Assembly (NCBI GenBank): GCA_026874595.1
Contig: CM049313.1
Coordinates: 9,793,508 to 9,857,507 of the forward strand
Reading direction: 5' to 3'
Origin: Sipunculus nudus
Lineage: Eukaryota; Annelida; Sipuncula; Golfingiida; Sipunculidae
DNA: 64,000 nucleotides
Shown here: positions 60,531-64,000 of the stretch, in pieces
Layout of the letters: every line of letters starts with the position of its first letter
Position numbering within the stretch: the stretch's first letter is position 1
Program-made: the position numbers and the translations under genes
The notes under the pieces: generated by a model
The model's input: only the letters and a program-made list of their open reading frames with translations
Databases searched by the model: none
Told to the model about the DNA's origin: nothing

Positions 60531-62647
60531 TATGTTGAGGCCCATATTAGAATATGGCCCAATTTAAAACTGGGCCAGCCAAGATCAAAATTTTGATTTG
60601 AACCCTGATCAAAATTCTAATCGGGCCAGACCAGTTTTTAACTGGGCCAGCCCAGATTAATATTTTGATCTGGGCCAGTCCTGATTACAATCCTGTGGTG
60701 AAGACTTCAGGATTTATATCTTGTCTGGACTGACTTTACACTGGGCCAGCCCAGATTAGAATTTTTATCTGGGCCGGTCAAGTTAACAATCCTGTGGTGG
60801 AGAGAATCCTAATCTACTCCTAGACTGGCCTAAAATTACACTATATTTACCTAGCTTGCCTTAAATCAATTCAAAGAATTTGTAAAACATTGTAAGTCAA
60901 TAATTAATATTTTATGAATTTATTTCATATTCTATGAAAATATCATTGGTTGGACTCCTGTTATATTTATTTTGTAATTTTACCTCTTATGTGAAATGTC
61001 TAAAATATAATTATAAAATAATCAAGTTAAACATTGGTATTTTACAGCTAAAACTACAAATATAGCTTGCAGAACATGAGCATAAATTCAAAAAACTAAA
61101 ACAAAATTTAATCAATAATTATAAATATATGTTACTAAAAGTTAAGCTTGTGATCCAAGACTTGTAAATTCAAAATTTTATTTTTTATTTTAAGTTATTT
61201 ATCATTTATCATAAGATGGGGTTTTTGGTCTGTAATCTCCCCCCCCCCCCCCCCCCGTCACCCATTAAAAAATTTGCACACATTGTAACATTGGACCTAG
61301 AACTTATAACATACTACATATTAAGGTAAGAAGGCCCTGAAACATCTATTCAGATACCTGAACTTAAGTCATTGAAATTAGGTGACTTAAATTTAGCAAA
61401 CAGAAAAATATATATCTAGTGTACATTAAATAGGTTGATTTTTGCTAATTTGTGTGAATTATTAACAAGATCATAATGTATTTAGATAGAACAGTGAGAA
61501 AAATATTCACCAACTCAGCATTTTAACTACTGAAGGTAGAGAATATTTTTATTGCAGCATTTAACTATCTTCAATTTAGATTAGTTATCAGTTTATAGAT
61601 TAGATTTTTTTAAGTTATTAACTCCAAAGTGAAACTTCCACCATGTTTGTCAACCTCTGAAATAAAATTCTAAATCCAATTTTCATGCATGTTCACCTCT
61701 ATTTTTGAGAGTGCCAAATGAAAGCAATCATATAATTTTCTCAGCTGTGGATCTTCTGCTATTGAAAATTACAGTGATGGTATCACAAGCCTCTCCTAGC
61801 CCCATATTAGGGCACAATGTCATGCTGCTCACCCAAATAAGCGTCAAGACTAATAAATTACTTTTGTTCACTTATAAATGAGTAAAGCTGGTATTTAATT
61901 ATGCATGTATATATTTAATATTACACATGTAATTTTTATATTCAGAACAGAAAATTATCTCAGTTAAGTTAACAATTTTGATAAGTCAAGTAGATGTCTC
62001 AGAACTGACACATATTCTAATCTGTGATTAATTATGGTAGTTGATTTATGTGAAGTTGATGTGAACTTGCATGCTTAAAAGAATAGATGAAACCAAAGAA
62101 GCACATTATATTTGTGTTTTAGCTTTTTCCTCACTAAAATATTTTAAATAATCTTGTTCATTATGTGTTTTTTTGCCCTTCAAAATGGGTGTATCTGGAA
62201 TGATTGTTTACTGTATTATCTGATTTAAGATGATAAAAATCAAGCTAGCCTAAGATTAGATTAGGATTCTGATCTGGTTAGGCCTAATTTAAAATCAGTC
62301 CACCACAGGATTGTAATCTTGACTAGCCTAGATCAAAATTCTAATCTGGGCCGGCCCAGTTTAAAATCAATCCACCACAGGATTGTTAACTTAACCAGCC
62401 CAGATCAAAATTCTAATCTGGGCAAGCCCACTTTTATAATCAGTCCAGACATGATTTAAATCCAGTAGTCTTCACCCCAGGATTGTAATCAGGATTGGCC
62501 CAGATCAAAATTTTAATCTGGGCTGGCCCAGTTTAAAACTGGTCTGGCCCAGATTAGAATTTTGATCTGGCCCAGTCCAAATCAAAATTTTGATCTGGGC
62601 TGGACCAGTTTTAAATTGGGCCAGATTCTAATCTGGGCCTTGACATA
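60531..62647. mobile_element. Foldback element with GGGCCAGCCCAGAT inverted ends
   Basis: The left end TATGTTGAGGCCCATATTAG and the reverse complement of the right end (TATGTCAAGGCCCAGATTAG) match, and the similarity continues for about 300-400 bases on each side (to about 60830 and from about 62235). Each arm is made of repeated CTGGGCCAGCCCAGAT and AAAATTTTGATC words that are themselves nearly palindromic. TA flanks both ends, a likely target duplication. The AT-rich middle holds no transposase frame and a C-run at 61241-61256. Confidence 0.72.
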
Positions 62648-62713
62648 TACATGTATTGATGAGGTTTGATGTATAAAAGTTGCTCTGTGGTTTCAGTTTA
62701 TTATATACCTGAA

Positions 62714-63422
62714 CAAGTGACCTATGGGTCATGATGCTCAGCTGACTTGAACAGTCTGCAATGTTAAAATTTCAGAGTGCTAAAAAAACACAAAAACACA
62801 CATAACTTGCAAAATATTGGTCAAAGTGGCCTAATTGTTGGTATGCACAGAGATAAACCAAGGACCTACCTAGATTTTAAATAAACTTTTAAAAGGAAGA
62901 ATTTCACAAAGATCCATGTAATCATAAAGTCTCAGATATCTTAATTATGAATTTATATATCAATAGCTGAAAATATTTAAATGTTGCAATTGTGTCTGCC
63001 ACAGTTCTGGGCAAATTTGGTTCTTTTTTTTTTTGCAAGGCAACAATGTTTTGTGTGCAATTGATCCACAATGCTTTTGTTTTAGAGTTGAGTGCTAAAA
63101 ATACAGGTGGCGCCAGCAGTCTTCAGGAAATAATGAAACACTCCATGATCAATATGCATGGAAAGAATCGTAGCAATTAATGAATTAGTTATTCCGATAC
63201 TGGAGCTTTTGTATCAAACTTTTAATTATTCTGGGGAAAACTTTCGAGGTATATAGCTCAGAGGATAAAGGTCACAGAGAGGAGATTTTTTATGGACCTC
63301 TATGGGTTTTCAGTGAGAAGTTTCTAGGTCAAGCAGTTATGATATTTGCCCTGTTAATGGAGAAGGATGAAGGATAAAGAGTGATCACTATAGCTCAGAT
63401 GACTTTCAGTCAGATGAGCTAA
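62714..63422 (-). mobile_element. Short family 1a copy, minus strand
   Basis: On the minus strand it starts TTAGCTCATCTGACTGAAAG (63422 downward) with the 5' hairpin, but the GTCY microsatellite is eroded to CTTCATCC. It keeps about one and a half ~340-base units, including GCTGGCGCCACC. It ends TCAGCTGAGCATCATGACC, an imperfect palindrome and CTTG (62717-62714). At 709 bases it is the smallest apparently end-to-end copy. Confidence 0.72.
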
Positions 63423-64000
63423 AAACTTTGGCTGCAATGATTTCCTGACACACTGCTACATCAGAATACAAAGTCAAATAGCATATCGGCATCACCAGAT
63501 GAACCAGTATCGATATGTTCCTATGGAAAGCTACTGATAAGTCCAATATTTAAACTCAGCACCAAGTAAGGCATCTACGCTTAAACATCATTGGAAAGAA
63601 ACTACATGAAATCTGGATGGCATCTGAATGGGTAATCCTTTGGAAACCAATTTTATTTAGGTTTGGAAATAAATTTTATGAGAGTTGGCATATTTACATT
63701 TCAAAATAAAGGGGAAAAGAAAGACTTGGAACATAATTTAAAATATCATTTATGTATGGTATTGTGTATCATTTTTTTTAGCAAATTATCGCAATTCTCA
63801 TCATATGAAAATGTATCATTACAGTGCTAGCAACCTTCCATCATATCTTACAGCTGGGGTCAATTTATTACTTATAATCCAATTCAAGCTAGACACTTTT
63901 TAAACTCAAAATTTAAATTCTAAAATATATATAAATTACATTCTTTTTAAAGAAAATATTCCCATGATTTTGAAATTATGTTGTAAGTGAGCAATTTGGC
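63423..64000. other. No gene seen
   Basis: Unique-looking AT-rich sequence to the window end; no exon is supported. Upstream JTB exons or its promoter could lie here or beyond. Confidence 0.5.

Noticed and set aside
1-64000. tRNA, rRNA or autonomous transposase genes
   Set aside because: A B-box-like GTTCAAACC at about 32343 has no matching A-box or cloverleaf; no DDE, Rep-helicase or reverse transcriptase motif was found in the longer frames.

Overview
This is an AT-rich, intron-rich animal nuclear sequence, most likely from a mollusc and probably a bivalve. That assignment rests on recalled resemblance of the repeats to molluscan GTCY-microsatellite elements and on the gene types; no search was run. 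There is no sign of bacterial or organellar DNA.

Three genes are supported by homology and by splice sites with matching phases. (1) Positions 1271-1799 (+) hold the last two exons of a PLP-dependent serine/threonine dehydratase or serine racemase-like gene that enters from the left. (2) Positions 22266-32016 (+) hold a two-exon BTB/POZ gene coding for 244 residues, split inside the BTB fold by a 9-kb intron full of transposons. A CpG-rich, CRE/E-box/CCAAT-bearing segment at about 12.34-13.42 kb is a candidate promoter for it. (3) Positions 51573-60247 (-) hold a JTB (jumping translocation breakpoint) orthologue in five coding exons, 156 residues, with its six ectodomain cysteines, a membrane span and the basic cytoplasmic tail. 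A fourth, doubtful locus at 41872-43434 (-) looks like a small cysteine-rich secreted protein gene with broken reading frame, lying wholly inside a foldback element.

Much of the rest is repeats. The dominant group is a set of non-autonomous Helentron/Helitron-like elements. Nine copies of family 1 are seen (+: 1-1051 partial, 1963-5058, 19070-21483, 22977-25672, 24024-24956 truncated, 27669-30835, 33446-36062; -: 44759-46664, 55687-57668, plus a tenth short one at 62714-63422). They start TTAGC, carry a 5' hairpin and usually a GTCY microsatellite, contain interchangeable tandem-repeat cores, and end with a subterminal inverted repeat, a hairpin such as TGACCCATGGGTCA, and CTTG before a T-run. 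Other families have the same plan but different ends (3706-4876, 18722-22093, 52091-54199, 56208-57027). Several are nested, so homologous empty sites fix their borders. A 12-base palindrome, GGTGGCGCCACC, recurs eleven times exactly, across families with different termini.

The remainder comprises two foldback elements with long inverted repeats (41120-44490 and 60531-62647), several MITEs, a 1.9-kb array of 34-bp units at 16.3-18.1 kb with a diverged sister array at 46.7 kb, a GTACCTAGGTAC minisatellite at 5.1-5.8 kb, and TA-rich microsatellites. Long stretches (5.96-9.65, 10.1-12.3, 13.4-15.6, 36.1-41.1, 46.9-49.4 kb) show no gene I can support.
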